A stretch of DNA of 64,000 nucleotides from an uncultured Anaerolineae bacterium (GCA_937959265.1 CALGMA010000008.1:434001-498000), one strand, 5' to 3'. Shown: positions 8,360 through 17,924, counted from the first letter of the stretch. A program made the numbers and translations. Notes: generated from the sequence alone by a model not told the origin.

Positions 8360-9409
8360 ATGGCAACAATCCAGGATGTGGCCAGACGGGCTGGCGTAAG
8401 CACTGCCACTGTGTCTCACGTTATAAACAGCACGCGCAACGTGCTACCTGAGACGCGTCAAGCCGTCGAGGAGGCTATCCGTGCATTGAACTATCGTCCC
8501 AGCGCCGTTGCGCGTAGTCTGCAGACCAACATCACACACATCATCGGGGTGCTCGTCGCCGACATTACCAGCTATTTCTTTGCCCAGATCGTGCGTGAGC
8601 TGGAGGCCGCTTTTGAACCGCACCAGTACAACCTGATGGTGTGCAATACTGACGAGCGGCCAGAGCGCGAGCGGCGCTATCTCGAAATGCTGTATGACAA
8701 GCGTGTGGACGGCGTCATCATGGTGCCAACTGGCGTCGAACAACCCATCGTGCAGCAGTTCATTGAAAGCAAAGTTCCGCTCGTCTCGATGCATCGCCGC
8801 CCTGGCACGCCCTGCGGGCCGGCGGTGCTGAACGACGACGTGGCGGCGGCATACGCGGCGACCGAATATCTGATCAAGCTTGGCCATCGGCGCATCGGTG
8901 TGATGGCGCGCGGCTACCACTTGTCGCCGGTCATTCAGCGCGTGCAAGGCTACATGCGCGCCTTACGGGCGCATTGGATCCCGATTGACCAGCGGATCAT
9001 CGAGATCGTGCATGCCGAACACGTCACCGAAGACCAGTCCACCGACAAAATGATGCGCGCGGCCAAGCGGCTGTTTTCCATGACGCCACCTGTCACGGCT
9101 GTCATCGCCATGAGCCTGACATCTTCCCTCAGCCTGCTGAAGGCGATGCGTGAAATTCAGGTGTCCTACCCCGATCAGGTGTCGGTAATCGGCATCGGCG
9201 ACGCTCCGTGGATGGAAGTGCTGCCTGTGCCGCTGACAGTGATGGCCGCGCCGGTGGCCGAGATGTGCCATGCGGCGGCCCAACTTACGCTTGACGGTAT
9301 CAACCAAAGCAGAAGGCGCAGACACAACGGCGGCTCCTCACCCACGATGTGGCGCGACGTGTTGATCCCGGCTAAGCTAATCGAGCGTAATAGTTGCCGG
9401 GCCATCTGA
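8360..9409 (+). CDS. LacI/GalR-family transcriptional regulator
   Basis: This is a 349-residue repressor of the sugar island. The N-terminal helix-turn-helix reads IQDVARRAGVSTATVSHVIN, followed by the hinge helix YRPSAVARSLQ at about residues 46-56. The rest is a periplasmic-binding-protein-like sensor domain (about 60-340), including IIGVLVADITSYFF and DGVIMVPTG. It has its own promoter and operator-like site upstream and is followed by the binding-protein gene of an importer. It probably controls the importer and kinases downstream, and perhaps the aldolase operon upstream. The effector sugar is unknown. Confidence 0.95.
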   Translation: MATIQDVARRAGVSTATVSHVINSTRNVLPETRQAVEEAIRALNYRPSAVARSLQTNITHIIGVLVADITSYFFAQIVRELEAAFEPHQYNLMVCNTDERPERERRYLEMLYDKRVDGVIMVPTGVEQPIVQQFIESKVPLVSMHRRPGTPCGPAVLNDDVAAAYAATEYLIKLGHRRIGVMARGYHLSPVIQRVQGYMRALRAHWIPIDQRIIEIVHAEHVTEDQSTDKMMRAAKRLFSMTPPVTAVIAMSLTSSLSLLKAMREIQVSYPDQVSVIGIGDAPWMEVLPVPLTVMAAPVAEMCHAAAQLTLDGINQSRRRRHNGGSSPTMWRDVLIPAKLIERNSCRAI

Positions 9410-9592
9410 CTTGAATCATTTTGTCATTTCGACAACGATGAGACTGGAGGTGCCGAGAAAGGACGCAGCTTTCAATTCCAATACCGCGATGTGGTGCTCT
9501 GAGACCGAGCGCAATGAATGAACCCACGACTGGTTCTACGTCTTTTGACAAGTCAACGAATAGCAGTAGTTAAAAAGAGGAGACCAAGAGAG

Positions 9593-11140
9593 ATGTCAGC
9601 GTCCAATGAACGACCGAGCCGTTTGAGCCGCCGTCAATTGCTGCGCGGCGCCGTTTTGACTGCTGGTGCAGGCTTACTCGCTGCTTGCGCAGCGCCGGCG
9701 TCGCCTGCTGCGCCATCAACCGAAGCGACCACTGCGCCTGCAGCGGCCTCATCCGCTGCAGGCAACCCGCTGGCTGGCACGCAAGGCGATGAGATGAAGG
9801 GTAAGTCCATCGAGATGAGCTTCGCCGTGATTGCCGGCTGGCCGCCCAGCCAAGCTCCCATCGAACTGTTCCCTGACTTCGCTGCGTTCGCCAAAGAGAA
9901 GTATGGCTACAACGTCACCGCTCGCAAGACCGAAGCGCCTTTCGGTGAGCTGTTTCAGAAGATCGCGCCGACGCTGGCGGCGAAGTCTCAGGAATACAAC
10001 ATCATGGTGTCGGACAGCCAGTGGCTAGGCGCATTGGCCGAGCCGGGTTGGATCGTGCGGGCCGACGACGTGTATGCGATTGTGCCTGAGCTTGACATCC
10101 AGCCGTTCTCGAGCCTGGTGAAGAACACCTATCAGGTCTATCCAGACGGCAGTGGGCAGCGCTGGGGCTTCCCGCAGATGCCCGACACGCAAGGCCTGTT
10201 CATCCGCATTGACATGATGGAGAAGGAGGCAGAGAACTACAAGAAGGAGACGGGAAAGGACTTGCCGCTTACGTATGATGAGCTATCGAAGCTCACGGTG
10301 CAAGAGTGGGAGCCGATCTGGAAGTACTTTAACGGCAAGAACGGCATGGCTGCCACCGCCATCATGCAATCGAAGGAATACGACTTCTTCTCGTGCGCCT
10401 ATCATCCCTACGTTTACGCCACCGGCGGCGATATCTGGGACCCCGCCACCGGCAACGTGGTGGGCGTGCTGAACACCGACGCCAACGCCAAGATGCTGGA
10501 ATACTTCAGGAGCCTGCAGCAGTATCAGCCCTCCGGCTCGCAGGATTTCGGCATCGGCACCATGATTGACCTGTTTACGCAGGGCAAAGTGTTAACGGCC
10601 TTCCAGTGGCTGGCGGTCGGCCTGTTCATGATTCCTAAAGAGCTGGAGGGTAAGGCGATTGCTATCCCACATCCAAAGATCGCCTTTGAAGGCGGACCTG
10701 AGTCAGTCATCGGCGCGATGGGCGGTCAGCCATGGGTGCTGAATAAGTTCAACGACGACGACCACATGCGCGTCGCCATAGACTTTCTCAAGTGGTGGTA
10801 CACCGACGAGACGCAGAAGAAATTCCTGGCCAAAGGTGGCCTGCCGTGGAGCAAGAAGGGCATCGAGAACCCGCTGTTCGAGGGCGACCCGCCGCCTTGG
10901 TTCAAGCCGTTCGTCTACATGCTCGAAGAAGGCCGCAGCCGCGACTTCTGGCACCTGCCTGAATATGCCGAGCTGCTTGCCATCCAGCAGGAAGCCTACA
11001 ACGGCTATGCAGCGGGCCAATATAAAGACGCCAAGTCGGTGCTCGACTCTATCGCAGCGAAGCAACAGGCGTTACTGTTCGAGAAGGGCCGCACCACAAC
11101 CCCCGTGCCCAATGAGCTGAAGGATGTTCAGCCGAAGTAG
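9593..11140 (+). CDS. Lipoprotein solute-binding protein of a sugar/polyol ABC importer
   Basis: The mature protein would capture the substrate outside the membrane. The start at 9593 is chosen because AGAGGAG lies just upstream and the signal peptide follows at once: twin arginines in LSRRQLLRG, a hydrophobic stretch and the lipobox LLAAC. An in-frame extension to 9518 lacks these advantages. At 515 residues it is longer than most sugar-binding proteins (about 400-430), a size shared with the glycerol-binding protein GlpV of rhizobia. Tracts such as WGFPQMPDTQGLFIRIDMM and ATGGDIWDPATGNVVGV fit the extracellular solute-binding family 1. It leads an importer gene set and is separated from the permeases by a strong hairpin. 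Confidence 0.9.
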   Translation: MSASNERPSRLSRRQLLRGAVLTAGAGLLAACAAPASPAAPSTEATTAPAAASSAAGNPLAGTQGDEMKGKSIEMSFAVIAGWPPSQAPIELFPDFAAFAKEKYGYNVTARKTEAPFGELFQKIAPTLAAKSQEYNIMVSDSQWLGALAEPGWIVRADDVYAIVPELDIQPFSSLVKNTYQVYPDGSGQRWGFPQMPDTQGLFIRIDMMEKEAENYKKETGKDLPLTYDELSKLTVQEWEPIWKYFNGKNGMAATAIMQSKEYDFFSCAYHPYVYATGGDIWDPATGNVVGVLNTDANAKMLEYFRSLQQYQPSGSQDFGIGTMIDLFTQGKVLTAFQWLAVGLFMIPKELEGKAIAIPHPKIAFEGGPESVIGAMGGQPWVLNKFNDDDHMRVAIDFLKWWYTDETQKKFLAKGGLPWSKKGIENPLFEGDPPPWFKPFVYMLEEGRSRDFWHLPEYAELLAIQQEAYNGYAAGQYKDAKSVLDSIAAKQQALLFEKGRTTTPVPNELKDVQPK

Positions 11141-11191
11141 GCGTGTCAAACTGGAGGCCGAGGCTTTAGCTGGAACACATGCTGTGACTAT

Positions 11192-11224
11192 AAGGATGGC
11201 ATCCTCCCGAGGGATGCCATCCTT
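11192..11224 (+). promoter_or_regulatory. Intercistronic hairpin between binding protein and permeases
   Basis: A perfect 13-base-pair stem (AAGGATGGCATCC pairing with GGATGCCATCCTT) encloses a seven-base loop. No run of T follows, so it is more likely a 3' stabiliser or partial attenuator that keeps binding-protein mRNA in excess over permease mRNA than a full terminator. Confidence 0.7.
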
Positions 11225-11239
11225 AAAAATATTGTGAAT

Positions 11240-12307
11240 ATGGACACAACCCCATCTTCGGTGATGGAGCGGAACGAACGGGCGGTGTCGGCGCCGCGAC
11301 GCAGCAGCGCACGCGCGTTCGAGGAGTCACGCGCCTTTCCCGTCGTGCTGCTCACACCGATTTTGATCTTTTTCGTGCTGCTCAACGTCATCCCGACGAT
11401 GTGGCTGATCGGTTTCAGTTTTTATCGCTACAGCCTGCAATCGCCCGATGTGCCGCGACCGGCGTGTGTGGGTGGGCCGTGTCCGACCTTGTTCATTATC
11501 CCTACCAACATCCAGGTTTCACTCACCCAGAACTTGCAGATCGTCATTCCTGCTGCGCCGCCAATAGATAATTACATCAAGATCTACAACGACTCGGATA
11601 TCTGGGGGTCGTTCAGCCGCACCTTCACCTTCGTCATTCTGGCCGTATCCATCCAGGTGGCGCTCGGCGTGCTGCTCGGCTTCCTGTTCTGGGGCAGCGC
11701 GAAAATGCCGGGTCGGCGGCTGGCGCTCACTCTGCTCTTCACGCCTATGGTGGTCACGCCGGTGGCCAGCGCCTTGTTCTGGCGGTTGATCTACGACCCG
11801 ACCTTCGGCGTGTTGAATTACCTGATCACGGCGTTCGGCGGGCAGAAGATTGACTTCCTCACCAACAACGAGTGGGCCTTCCCCGCTGTGCTGTTTGTGG
11901 ACATCTGGATGTGGACACCGTTCATGATCCTGATGACGCTGGCTGCGCTGGGCAGCGTGCCGAAAGCCGAGCTAGAGGCTGCTGAAGTAGATCGCATGTC
12001 GTGGCCGAAGCGGCTGTGGTATGTCATCCTGCCACATGGCAAATTCATACTGATGCTCGGCATCCTGCTGCGTACGATTGACGCGTTCAAGACGACTGAC
12101 TTGGTATTGACGATGACGCGAGGCGGCCCGGGTAACATCACCGATCTGATCGGCTTGCGGTTGTATCGCTATGCCTTTGCCAGTTTGAATATTGGCTTCT
12201 CGTCGGCGCTGGCGGTGGTGCTGCTGATCACGGCCATTGCATTCACCTCGATCTACCTGTGGGTGCTGAACGCGCGGCGGCGAAATGAATTGAGAATTGA
12301 GAATTGA
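11240..12307 (+). CDS. ABC sugar/polyol permease, first subunit (MalF/UgpA type)
   Basis: The protein has 355 residues with an arginine-rich N terminus and about six membrane helices, beginning FPVVLLTPILIFFVLLNVIP. The EAA loop that docks on the ATPase is seen near the C-terminal half as ELEAAEVDRMSWPKRLWYV. The start is ATG at 11240, or GTG at 11234 two codons earlier. Its final residues NELRIEN are encoded by a tandem heptanucleotide (GAATTGA three times), so the tail is repeat DNA recruited into the gene. It pairs with the permease at 12378. Confidence 0.92.
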   Translation: MDTTPSSVMERNERAVSAPRRSSARAFEESRAFPVVLLTPILIFFVLLNVIPTMWLIGFSFYRYSLQSPDVPRPACVGGPCPTLFIIPTNIQVSLTQNLQIVIPAAPPIDNYIKIYNDSDIWGSFSRTFTFVILAVSIQVALGVLLGFLFWGSAKMPGRRLALTLLFTPMVVTPVASALFWRLIYDPTFGVLNYLITAFGGQKIDFLTNNEWAFPAVLFVDIWMWTPFMILMTLAALGSVPKAELEAAEVDRMSWPKRLWYVILPHGKFILMLGILLRTIDAFKTTDLVLTMTRGGPGNITDLIGLRLYRYAFASLNIGFSSALAVVLLITAIAFTSIYLWVLNARRRNELRIEN

Positions 12308-12372
12308 GAATGCAAAAAGACAGTCTCAAGTTTTCTCCATTCGCTTTTCAATTTTCAACTCTCAATTTTCAA
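12287..12372 (+). repeat. Two tandem heptanucleotide arrays around a permease gene junction
   Basis: GAATTGA is repeated three times at 12287-12307, overlapping the 3' end of the first permease gene. TTTTCAA or CTCTCAA units occur four times in a row at 12345-12372, just before the second permease start. The two arrays are roughly complementary and could pair in the RNA. Confidence 0.85.
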
Positions 12373-12377
12373 TTGAC

Positions 12378-13268
12378 ATGGATAGTCGAATCAGAACCAG
12401 AGCGTACTACGCCATCTTGTGGCTAATCGCCATCTTGTTCTTCCTGCCAATCTTCTGGATCTTGCTGGCGGCTTTCAAGACCGACAGCGACATCCTGGCG
12501 GTGCCGCCTAAGCTCATCTTTACACCGACGCTCGAGCAGATCAATCGGGCGTTGTTCGGACGCGGTCAGGGCGTATCGAATACCATCCCGTATCTCGTCA
12601 ACAGCCTGCTTTTATCCATCCTGTCGGTCACGCTGGCGATCATCGTGTCGTTTCTGGCGGCGTACGCGTTCTCGCGTTACAAGCCAAAGGCGACGAACTT
12701 CCTCATGTTCCTGATGCTCAGCACGCGCATGGTGCCGGCGTCAGCCACAATCGTCGCCATCTTTCAGATGTACAACGCATTCGACATCGGCTTGCGTGGC
12801 ACCGGCCTGACCCGGGAACCGTTGTTCCGTGGATTTCCGGGTGTGCTGCTGCTCTACACCATGTTCAGCATCCCGTTCTCGCTGTGGATTTTGAAAGGCT
12901 TCATTGATGGTGTGTCACCGCGTTACGACGAGACGGCTTACGTCAATGGCGCGTCGCGCTGGCATGTGCTGTTTCGCGTGGTGTTGCCGCAGGTGAAACC
13001 TGGGATCGTGGCTGCATTCATCTTCAACCTAATCTTCGTATGGAATGAATTCCTGTTCAATTTTATCCTGGGCACACCGACGACTAATACGCAGATGATC
13101 CCGTATGCGCTGGCGGTTGGCTTGGTCAGTCCCGGCGGCAATGTGGATTGGGGATATATTGCGTCGTTGTCCATGCTCTATGTGCTGCTGCCAATGGTCA
13201 TGATTTTCTTCTTCCAGAAGTATCTGCTGGTGGGTATGACCTTCGGCACAGTGCGAGGCGAGGTCTGA
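12378..13268 (+). CDS. ABC sugar/polyol permease, second subunit (MalG/UgpE type)
   Basis: This is a 296-residue inner-membrane protein with about six helices, starting YYAILWLIAILFFLPIFWIL. The EAA loop is present as YDETAYVNGASRWHVLFRV. The frame is open back to 12297, but the extra N-terminal residues are encoded by repeat DNA, so the ATG at 12378 is preferred. It forms the translocation channel with the preceding permease and is followed 37 bases later by a small membrane protein and then two ATPases. Confidence 0.92.
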   Translation: MDSRIRTRAYYAILWLIAILFFLPIFWILLAAFKTDSDILAVPPKLIFTPTLEQINRALFGRGQGVSNTIPYLVNSLLLSILSVTLAIIVSFLAAYAFSRYKPKATNFLMFLMLSTRMVPASATIVAIFQMYNAFDIGLRGTGLTREPLFRGFPGVLLLYTMFSIPFSLWILKGFIDGVSPRYDETAYVNGASRWHVLFRVVLPQVKPGIVAAFIFNLIFVWNEFLFNFILGTPTTNTQMIPYALAVGLVSPGGNVDWGYIASLSMLYVLLPMVMIFFFQKYLLVGMTFGTVRGEV

Positions 13269-13305
13269 AGCGCCCTCCTTTTAGAAAGAGGCTGGAGTTA
13301 AGGCT

Positions 13306-13599
13306 ATGAACAAACCACAATCCAGGCGTCCCTTTGCCGCAACGGTGCAACTCGCCCTGGTGATTCTGATGCTGGCAGGCATTGTGATGATTGGCCAGCA
13401 GTTCAGCAGGGATGTCTATCAACTTGGACTGATAGTGTTGGTTGCCTCCACGCTTGTGCAGATCGCTTTTGGCAACATTCCCGCCTCTTTCAACTTTCGG
13501 CGCTCGATGAAATTGTTCTGGCCGTTCATGGGCATCATTCTGATCGTGTTCGTTGTGAGCTTTCTCGTCACGCCATTGCTGTATGCGCTGGGCCGTTGA
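13306..13599 (+). CDS. Small membrane protein in the polyol importer operon
   Basis: The protein has 97 residues with three hydrophobic segments (VQLALVILMLAGIVMIG, LGLIVLVASTLVQIAF, FWPFMGIILIVFVVSFL). It sits between the permeases and the two ATPases. Rhizobial glycerol ABC operons contain a small DUF2160 membrane protein in a similar setting, so it may be a functional counterpart. I cannot confirm homology by eye. It also recalls the protein at 5114, which likewise adjoins an ATPase gene. Confidence 0.75.
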   Translation: MNKPQSRRPFAATVQLALVILMLAGIVMIGQQFSRDVYQLGLIVLVASTLVQIAFGNIPASFNFRRSMKLFWPFMGIILIVFVVSFLVTPLLYALGR

Positions 13600-13724
13600 C
13601 GGTATAGCACGCACGTCCATGCGTGCGCTGCGCAAGTGTGGCACGCGCTACTGCGACCCTGAAGCACGTTTCACATCTGCGCATGCAAACTTCACGATAG
13701 GGGGCTGCGCGGGCGAATTGAGCT

Positions 13725-14840
13725 ATGAATATCGTTGAACTTCAGCATGTTGCTAAGAGCTATGGGCGCAGTCAGGTGTTGCGCGATGTAACGCTGGCTG
13801 TGCGGTCCGGCGAGTTCATGGTCGTGTTTGGCATGCCGGTTAGTGGCAAGAGCGTGCTTGTGCGTCTGATTACTGGCCTGGAGAAACCTGATGCCGGTCG
13901 CATCATCATTCGTGGTCAGGATATGACGAACGCCGCGCCTGGCGAGCGCAACCTGGGCTATGTGCCGCAGTCGTTCGCGCTGTATCCGCACTTCAGCGTG
14001 TATGACAACATCGCCTACCCGCTTGCGCTGGCCAAAGCGCCAAAGGAAGAAATACGCGCTGAGGTAGAGCGCGCAGCGCAACTGCTGAAGATCGAGAAGT
14101 TCCTCGACCGACGCCCCGATCAACTTTCTGGCGGGCAGAAGCAGCGCGTCGCGATCGCGCGCGGCTTGGTCAAGCGCACCGAAATCTTCGTGCTCGATGA
14201 TCCGCTGGTCGGCCTGGACTTCAAGCTACGCGAACGACTAATCGAAGATTTGAAGGCTACGCAAGAGCAGCTCAAAGTCACGTTCATCTACACTACGTCT
14301 GAGGCAGTCGAAGCCATGCAACTGGCCTCGATGCTGAGTGTGCTGCATCATGGCGAGGTGATCGAAGTTGGGCCAACCGAAGAGCTATACAACCGGCCTA
14401 AGCGTGCCGAAACAATGCGTTTCGTCGGCTTCCCGCAGGCCAACTTCGTTCACGGCAGACTGATTCAACGGGACGGTCGTCATTGGCTGAGCACGTCGCT
14501 GTTCGAGTCGCCGCTGCACCAATCCAGCCATGCGCAGATTCCGCTCGATCAGGCAACGCGCTTGCCTATAAGCGTCGGAGTGCGGCCAGAGCACATCATG
14601 ATTGATCCAAACCCACCAGAAGGCGCGCTCGTCTTCAAGGCGAAGGTGCTGCTGCGTGAAGACCTGGGCGGCGAGGAGATCGTCTATCTCGACGCCGGGG
14701 GACAGCAGCTGACGACGGTGCTGCGCAGTGACAATGAGATCGCCCTACACATCAGCATTGACGAAACTGTGACCGCCTATGTTTTGCCCGAACAAGTGGT
14801 GGTGTATGCCGATGGGAAGTATGTCGGTAGAGCTGGATGA
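13725..14840 (+). CDS. ABC importer ATPase, degenerate catalytic site (first of a pair)
   Basis: This is a 371-residue ATPase. Walker A (36-43) is GMPVSGKS, the Q loop is Q82 and the signature LSGGQ (134-138) is intact. The catalytic glutamate after Walker B is replaced by D159 (VLDDP), and the switch histidine is replaced by S192 (IYTTSEAVEAM instead of VTHDQxEAM). It should therefore bind ATP but hydrolyse it poorly at its own Walker site, while lending a good signature to its partner at 14906. The C-terminal OB-fold domain includes VGVRPEHIMI. The arrangement of two ATPases, two permeases, a small membrane protein and a large binding protein resembles the GlpSTPQUV glycerol importer. Confidence 0.9.
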   Translation: MNIVELQHVAKSYGRSQVLRDVTLAVRSGEFMVVFGMPVSGKSVLVRLITGLEKPDAGRIIIRGQDMTNAAPGERNLGYVPQSFALYPHFSVYDNIAYPLALAKAPKEEIRAEVERAAQLLKIEKFLDRRPDQLSGGQKQRVAIARGLVKRTEIFVLDDPLVGLDFKLRERLIEDLKATQEQLKVTFIYTTSEAVEAMQLASMLSVLHHGEVIEVGPTEELYNRPKRAETMRFVGFPQANFVHGRLIQRDGRHWLSTSLFESPLHQSSHAQIPLDQATRLPISVGVRPEHIMIDPNPPEGALVFKAKVLLREDLGGEEIVYLDAGGQQLTTVLRSDNEIALHISIDETVTAYVLPEQVVVYADGKYVGRAG

Positions 14841-14905
14841 ATTGAGATTGAGAAAGCGGCAGATGCACTGCCTCAATGCTTCACGCTCAAGATTCAATTT
14901 CAGGC

Positions 14906-15985
14906 ATGATAGACATTACTGTCAAAAATCTCACTAAAAAGTTTGGTGACTTCACCGCGTTGAAAGGGTTGAACATGACCTTCCCCGCCGGCATGGTGAC
15001 GTGTCTGCTTGGCCCATCCGGCTGCGGCAAGACTACGCTCATGCGCATCATCGCCGGCTTGGAAACGCCAACGACGGGTGAAGTGTATTTCGGCGACAAG
15101 GTGGTGAATCGGCTGAGCACGCGCCAGCGCAACATCGGGATGGTGTTCCAGTATCCGGTTGTGTATCGCGGCATCAACGTGCGTCAGAACATCGAGTTGC
15201 CGTTGACCGAAGACCGCAGCCTGACCAAGGCGGAGCGCGACCGTCGTATAGACGAAGTGCTCGACATTCTGGAGATGCGCGACGCAGCGGATAAGGACAT
15301 CACCGAACTGGACAACGGCACCCGCCAGAAAGTGGCTGTTGCTCGCCAGGTTGCGCGCCAGCCGAATATCATCCTATTCGATGAGCCGATTACCAATGTG
15401 GACATCAACAGCAAACTGCAACTCAAGCGCGCGCTCAAAGAGTTGTTCACCCGGCTCAAGCAAACCGTCATCTATGTCACGCACGATCAAACTGAGGCGA
15501 TGACGCTGGCCGACCAGATCGCCTTGATGAATGAGGGCGTGATCACACAGATGAACAGTCCGCGTGAGCTCTACGACGAGCCAAATGACGTCTTCGCCGG
15601 TTTTTTTCTGGGTAATCCCGGCATGAACTTCTACGAAAACATAGTGGTGAAGGAGGGCAAAGTCTCATGCGCGTTGTTTCCAACACCGGTTGAGGTAGCG
15701 TCTGCACACGTCAATCATCCAACGGTCACCTTGGGAATCCGCCCTGAATACGTGCGCATTACTGCGTCACAAACGCCGTTGGCGGTGCGCGCAAGGATCG
15801 TGAGTAAGGCGATCGTGGTGGGTGGACAGTACCTCGTGGGCTTGAAAGCCGGCGAGATCGTTGCTAAGGCAAAGGTGCCGTCTAGTGCCGGCGTTGCGCT
15901 CGACGTGGGCAGCGAGGTGTGGGTGGAATTCCCTATTGAACATGTGCGTGTGTTCAGTCACGACGGCGCGCAGGCAGGAGTTTAA
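14906..15985 (+). CDS. ABC importer ATPase, intact catalytic site but degenerate signature (second of a pair)
   Basis: This 359-residue ATPase has Walker [10 protein letters not shown] (36-44), Walker B with E160 (ILFDEP) and the switch histidine H193 (VTHDQTEAM), all canonical. The signature motif is degenerate: LDNGT (135-139) instead of LSGGQ. This is the mirror image of the neighbour at 13725, as expected if the two form an obligate heterodimer with one active and one inactive ATP site. The start at 14906 matches the family's usual N terminus; an in-frame ATG at 14876 adds ten unconvincing residues. The DAK kinase genes follow about 90 bases downstream. Confidence 0.9.
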   Translation: MIDITVKNLTKKFGDFTALKGLNMTFPAGMVTCLLGPSGCGKTTLMRIIAGLETPTTGEVYFGDKVVNRLSTRQRNIGMVFQYPVVYRGINVRQNIELPLTEDRSLTKAERDRRIDEVLDILEMRDAADKDITELDNGTRQKVAVARQVARQPNIILFDEPITNVDINSKLQLKRALKELFTRLKQTVIYVTHDQTEAMTLADQIALMNEGVITQMNSPRELYDEPNDVFAGFFLGNPGMNFYENIVVKEGKVSCALFPTPVEVASAHVNHPTVTLGIRPEYVRITASQTPLAVRARIVSKAIVVGGQYLVGLKAGEIVAKAKVPSSAGVALDVGSEVWVEFPIEHVRVFSHDGAQAGV

Positions 15986-16073
15986 CCACGGAAGACACGA
16001 CGAAAGAACAGGACAGAAAGCGACAAATGCGTTATGTTTATCCTGTATCTTTTACGGTTCAAAAAGCAATCCC

Positions 16074-17075
16074 ATGAAGAAGCTGATCAACAAACCAGAA
16101 GACGTTGTCATCGAAGCGATGCGAGGTATCGAAGCGGCGCACCGCGACCTCGTGCGGGTGCACTATAACCCGAATTACATCGTCCGCGCCGATGCCCCCG
16201 TGCCGGGCAAAGTAGGTCTCGTGTCAGGCGGCGGCAGCGGTCACGAGCCAATGCATGGCGGCTTTGTGGGTATGGGCATGCTTGATGCAGCCTGTCCCGG
16301 CCCAGTGTTCACATCACCCACGCCTGAACAGATGCTGGAAGCGAGCAAAGCAGTGAACGGCGGCGCCGGCGTGTTGCACATCGTCAAGAATTACACCGGT
16401 GACACCATGAACTTCGAGATGGCTGCTGAACTGGCGCGCATGGAGGGCCTAGAAGTCGCGCAGGTCGTCATTGCAGACGACGTAGCCGTGCAAGACAGCT
16501 TATACACCGTTGGGCGGCGCGGCGTGGGCGTCACCGTGCTGGCCGAAAAGATTGCCGGTGCAGCCGCTGAGCAGAAACGCAGTTTGACTGAGGTTGCCGA
16601 AATTGCGCGCAAAGTCAACGCATACGGTCGCAGCATGGGCATGGCGCTCACCTCATGCACAGTGCCGCATCGCGGCGAGCCGACATTCTCGTTGGGTGAA
16701 GATGAGATCGAGATTGGCATCGGCATCCACGGTGAACCGGGGCGACGGCGCGTGCCAATGGCCTCGGCGCGCGACATCGTGGGCATGTTGGCCGAACCAA
16801 TCATCAAAGATTTGCCTTTCAAAGCAGGCGACGAAGTACTGGCCTTTGTCAACGGCATGGGCGGGACGCCACAGATCGAGCTGTATGTCGTCTACAACGA
16901 GTTGGCGCAGATCCTCAATGGATGTGGCATCAAGATCACGCGCAGCCTGGTTGGTAGCTATATTACCTCGCTGGAAATGCAGGGGTGCTCGATTACTTTG
17001 CTCAAGCTGGATGATGAACTGACCAGGCTGTGGGACGCGCCGGTGAAGACCGCAGCGTTGCGGTGGGGTATTTGA
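16074..17075 (+). CDS. DhaK-type dihydroxyacetone/tetrulose kinase substrate-binding subunit (copy 1)
   Basis: This 333-residue DAK1 protein binds the ketose covalently through H219 (GIGIHGEPG), with H57 (GGGSGHEPM) and D110 (NYTGD) in the active site. These match the E. coli DhaK layout. The ATP-binding DhaL subunit is the next gene, 15 bases downstream. An open frame extends far upstream, but the ATG at 16074 gives the expected MKKLIN start. The family includes dihydroxyacetone kinases and the L- and D-erythrulose kinases LerK and DerK. Two copies in one island, with TIM and RpiB paralogues, favour a tetrulose substrate. A PTS-type DhaM is absent, so ATP is the probable donor. Confidence 0.92.
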   Translation: MKKLINKPEDVVIEAMRGIEAAHRDLVRVHYNPNYIVRADAPVPGKVGLVSGGGSGHEPMHGGFVGMGMLDAACPGPVFTSPTPEQMLEASKAVNGGAGVLHIVKNYTGDTMNFEMAAELARMEGLEVAQVVIADDVAVQDSLYTVGRRGVGVTVLAEKIAGAAAEQKRSLTEVAEIARKVNAYGRSMGMALTSCTVPHRGEPTFSLGEDEIEIGIGIHGEPGRRRVPMASARDIVGMLAEPIIKDLPFKAGDEVLAFVNGMGGTPQIELYVVYNELAQILNGCGIKITRSLVGSYITSLEMQGCSITLLKLDDELTRLWDAPVKTAALRWGI

Positions 17076-17089
17076 GAGGTATCAGAGCG

Positions 17090-17731
17090 ATGATTACACG
17101 CGAACACATCTTGAAGTGGCTGGACGCCTATACGCAGGCAGTGAACGCGCACGCCGACGAATTGAACCGACTAGACGCGGCGCTGGGCGATGGCGACTTT
17201 GGCGCGAGCATTCAGCGCGGTTTGGCAGCAGTGCAGTCGAAGGTGCCAAGCATAGCCGAGCAGGACATCGGCGCGATCCTCAAGATGGTTGGCATGACGT
17301 TGGTGAGCGTAATGGGTGGCACGAGCGGTCCGCTTCTCGGCACGTTATTCATCCAGATGGGCGGCAAAACGCAGGGCGTGACCGAATTGTCGCTGTGCGA
17401 TTGGACAGAAGCGCTGCGAGCCGGCGTGGACGGCGTTATGGCGCGTGGCAAAGCGCAGATCGGCGACAAGACTATGCTCGATGCCTTCGTGCCTGCAGTT
17501 GAGGCGCTGCGGGCTGCCGTGGCGCAAAGCGCGCCGGTGGAAATCGCGCTGCAGCGCGCCGCCGACGCAGCAAAGTTCGGGCGCGACGAAACCGCGCGAC
17601 TAGTTGCTAGGAAGGGCCGCGCCAGCTATGTGGGCGAGCGCGGTGTGGGCAGCATTGATCCCGGTGCGGCCAACGCCTACCTGTTTATCCAAGCAATGGC
17701 GGATGTCGTCGGAGATAAGGTCGGAAATTGA
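17090..17731 (+). CDS. DhaL-type kinase nucleotide-binding subunit (copy 1)
   Basis: This 213-residue helical-barrel subunit holds Mg-ATP and phosphorylates the ketose bound by DhaK. The metal-binding aspartates are D30, D34 and D36 in LDAALGDGDFG. GGTSGPLLGT, GDKTMLDA and the C-terminal GRASYVGERGVGSIDPGA are all typical. The ATG at 17090 follows the DhaK stop by 14 bases; the longer frame from 17030 would overlap DhaK. The final codons run into a degenerate heptamer tract. It functions with the DhaK gene at 16074. Confidence 0.9.
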   Translation: MITREHILKWLDAYTQAVNAHADELNRLDAALGDGDFGASIQRGLAAVQSKVPSIAEQDIGAILKMVGMTLVSVMGGTSGPLLGTLFIQMGGKTQGVTELSLCDWTEALRAGVDGVMARGKAQIGDKTMLDAFVPAVEALRAAVAQSAPVEIALQRAADAAKFGRDETARLVARKGRASYVGERGVGSIDPGAANAYLFIQAMADVVGDKVGN

Positions 17732-17924
17732 GAGTCGAGAAGTCGGCGCTCGCTGCCGCATGTCACGGCTACGCCGTCATGTTGCGCATGAGTGAACCTG
17801 CGTCCGTCAAAGAAGTCCATGCGGACGGCTCAGTAAAAGACGCGAAGTATGTAGCGTTGCGTTCGAGAACATCCGCGAACACGAAGCTGGTTTGAAGTCT
17901 TAGCGTCCCGACGTCATAGTTAAC

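Noticed and set aside
9545..9570. TTGACA before the binding-protein gene as a second promoter
   Set aside because: The best -10 candidates at 16-17 bases (TAGTTA, AGTTAA) are poor, so a promoter is not claimed.
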